Origin: Campylobacter sp.
Lineage (GTDB): Bacteria > Campylobacterota > Campylobacteria > Campylobacterales > Campylobacteraceae
Assembly: GCA_021203945.1 (NCBI GenBank)
Contig: JAJQAF010000102.1
Location: 1-6,281, forward strand
Length of the DNA: 6,281 nt
Direction: 5' to 3'
Below the pieces are notes generated by a model. The model saw nothing but the letters and a program-made list of their open reading frames with translations. It was not told the origin of the DNA and ran no database searches. Positions 5,347 to 6,281 of this stretch are shown one piece after another (position 1 is the first letter of the stretch; each line of letters starts with the position of its first letter). The position numbers and the translations under genes are program-made.

Positions 5347-6281
5347 CGGGAACACCTTTATTGATTATTTTTTGTTTAAAAGATTCGAGCACGGGATTAT
5401 CAAATACGATAAAGTATTCGATAAAGTGCTTATTTTTGGAATTGGAATAAAAATATGCGGGTCGATTACCGCTTATGGTATGAGATATAAAACCGTATGG
5501 AAACAAATTATCATCATCTGAAAAATGACATTGATCGTTGATACAAACAATATTATAAACGTAAATTTCATCGATATCCGAAGATCTAAGAGATTTGGGA
5601 GTAGGGGATGTATCGGGTGATTTGCGTGAATTACTTAGTTCATATGATAAAGACTGATTATTAACACTATTTAATGAATTTGAATCCGAATCAACGGAGA
5701 ACGAATTTAAAGCATATAAAAATAAAGATATCGTAAATAACACTAATAGAACGCCCACGATAACATAAAATTTAAGTATAGATTTGCTTTTTGAATTAGC
5801 GCCCGAATGATAGAGCTTATAAACTTCAGGATTAAAAGGCAAATTAATATTAAAACTATTTACGCGATCGCAAGCGTTCATCTTGTAAGAACTGAAGTAA
5901 GCATATTTAAAAGTTTTTGAAAAGAGTCTTTTAGAACTATCGATGGCTTTATAAAATTTCTCGGCTATTCTTTTATATTCCGAATTAACTAAACTTAGAT
6001 CCTGCGTAATAAGATATAAATCATGCGATAAATGTCTGTGATAGGTAAGCCACCAAACAAGAACGGGATCTTCTTTAACTCTGAAATAATTGTGAATTTC
6101 ATCTATTACGAATAATACCTTATAAAGCTTAAGATCTTTGGCGACTTGTATGATTTCCGAATCCGAATATTTACCTATTTTATGCAATGTGTATAATTTT
6201 TCGATATTAATATAAAATTCATCAAAATCAAATTTTAAAAGTCTGTCATCAAGTTCGAATTTAAACTGATCTATTTTAGTA
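5303..6281 (-). CDS. zot: Zot / pI-like phage assembly ATPase (N-terminus outside window)
   Basis: The frame is open to the right edge and shows 325 residues without the N-terminus, so the P-loop (Walker A) lies outside. Counting from the first full codon, the Walker B strand VLFVIDEIHNYF is at about 55-66 (D60, E61). It is followed by WWLTYHRHLSHDLYLITQDL, the HRH and TQ blocks typical of the Zot/pI family. A membrane helix, about 170-192 (YVIVGVLLVLFTISLFLYAL), separates this cytoplasmic ATPase from a Ser-rich linker and a periplasmic C-terminal domain. That domain has a C-x4-C pair (VCINDQC) and an FIVFDNP...GVP segment resembling the end of Vibrio cholerae Zot. Like f1 pI, it should power virion extrusion together with the secretin. 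The TTG at 6187 is not a real start. Its last 44 bases overlap the secretin start. Confidence 0.9.
   Translation of the reverse strand, partial: TKIDQFKFELDDRLLKFDFDEFYINIEKLYTLHKIGKYSDSEIIQVAKDLKLYKVLFVIDEIHNYFRVKEDPVLVWWLTYHRHLSHDLYLITQDLSLVNSEYKRIAEKFYKAIDSSKRLFSKTFKYAYFSSYKMNACDRVNSFNINLPFNPEVYKLYHSGANSKSKSILKFYVIVGVLLVLFTISLFLYALNSFSVDSDSNSLNSVNNQSLSYELSNSRKSPDTSPTPKSLRSSDIDEIYVYNIVCINDQCHFSDDDNLFPYGFISHTISGNRPAYFYSNSKNKHFIEYFIVFDNPVLESFKQKIINKGVPDEKNSPSLTPVNLF
5355..5359 (-). promoter_or_regulatory. Ribosome binding site that fixes the secretin start
   Basis: AAAGG on the minus strand ends eight bases before the ATG at 5346. The alternative GTG codon at 5355-5353 overlaps this motif and would have no usable site, and starting there would put three extra residues ahead of the signal peptide. 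Confidence 0.7.

Noticed and set aside
5353..5355. GTG start for the secretin
   Set aside because: It overlaps the only ribosome binding site and puts three residues before the natural signal peptide; the ATG at 5346 has correct spacing.
5300..5521. 73-residue plus-strand ORF
   Set aside because: It lies antisense to the zot C-terminus and the secretin start, both well supported by motifs; no features of its own.
5879..5881. Internal start in zot giving a pXI-like short form, as in f1 gene I
   Set aside because: There is a Met 36 residues before the membrane helix, but no Shine-Dalgarno sequence precedes it (TTACTTCAGTTCTTACAAG), so the analogy is unsupported.
6185..6187. TTG as the start of the Zot protein
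   Set aside because: The frame continues open for 31 more codons to the window edge, and a start here would leave out the Walker A half of the ATPase. The gene is simply cut by the window.
1592..6281. CRISPR array, toxin-antitoxin pair or other defence cargo in the prophage
   Set aside because: No spaced direct repeats and no extra small genes are visible; all coding space in the phage part is taken by four recognisable phage genes.

Overview
The window joins a conserved chromosomal segment of a Campylobacter-type Epsilonproteobacterium to the left end of an integrated filamentous phage (inovirus-like, Zot-encoding prophage). The host assignment rests on the gene order ribH-nusB-pyrF, which in Campylobacter jejuni is Cj0383c-Cj0382c-Cj0381c, and on the AT-rich codon use. 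The species cannot be fixed from sequence alone. Zot-carrying prophages are known in Campylobacter concisus and relatives, so that group is a reasonable guess.

Host part (1-1591, plus strand): the 3' end of ribH, then nusB one base after it, then pyrF overlapping the nusB stop by four bases, so this is a tight operon. A 268-base AT-rich spacer follows, with a perfect 9-bp inverted repeat and a TATAAT box. It leads into a complete tRNA-Ser with anticodon GCU and encoded CCA.

Phage part (about 1592 to the right edge, all genes on the minus strand, reading from right to left): a Zot/pI-type assembly ATPase that is cut by the window edge; a pIV-type secretin whose start lies inside the end of zot; a 288-base gene-free region full of GC-rich inverted repeats, the best candidate for the replication origin and packaging signal; a HUH rolling-circle replication initiator with a Tyr-x3-Tyr pair; and a tyrosine integrase whose start codon overlaps the rep stop codon. 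The integrase gene ends 63 bases from the tRNA, the usual geometry of an element integrated into the 3' end of a tRNA gene. The other att site and the coat, minor coat and ssDNA-binding protein genes must lie beyond the right edge.

Working model (inference from families): the integrase inserts the circular double-stranded phage genome at tRNA-Ser. After excision Rep nicks the origin and drives rolling-circle replication. Zot in the inner membrane and the secretin in the outer membrane form the export channel through which virions leave without lysing the cell. The element is of the known Zot-prophage type rather than a wholly new system. The points most worth checking are the intergenic hairpin cluster, the rep-int translational overlap and the divergent residues at the FCIGRL position of Zot.
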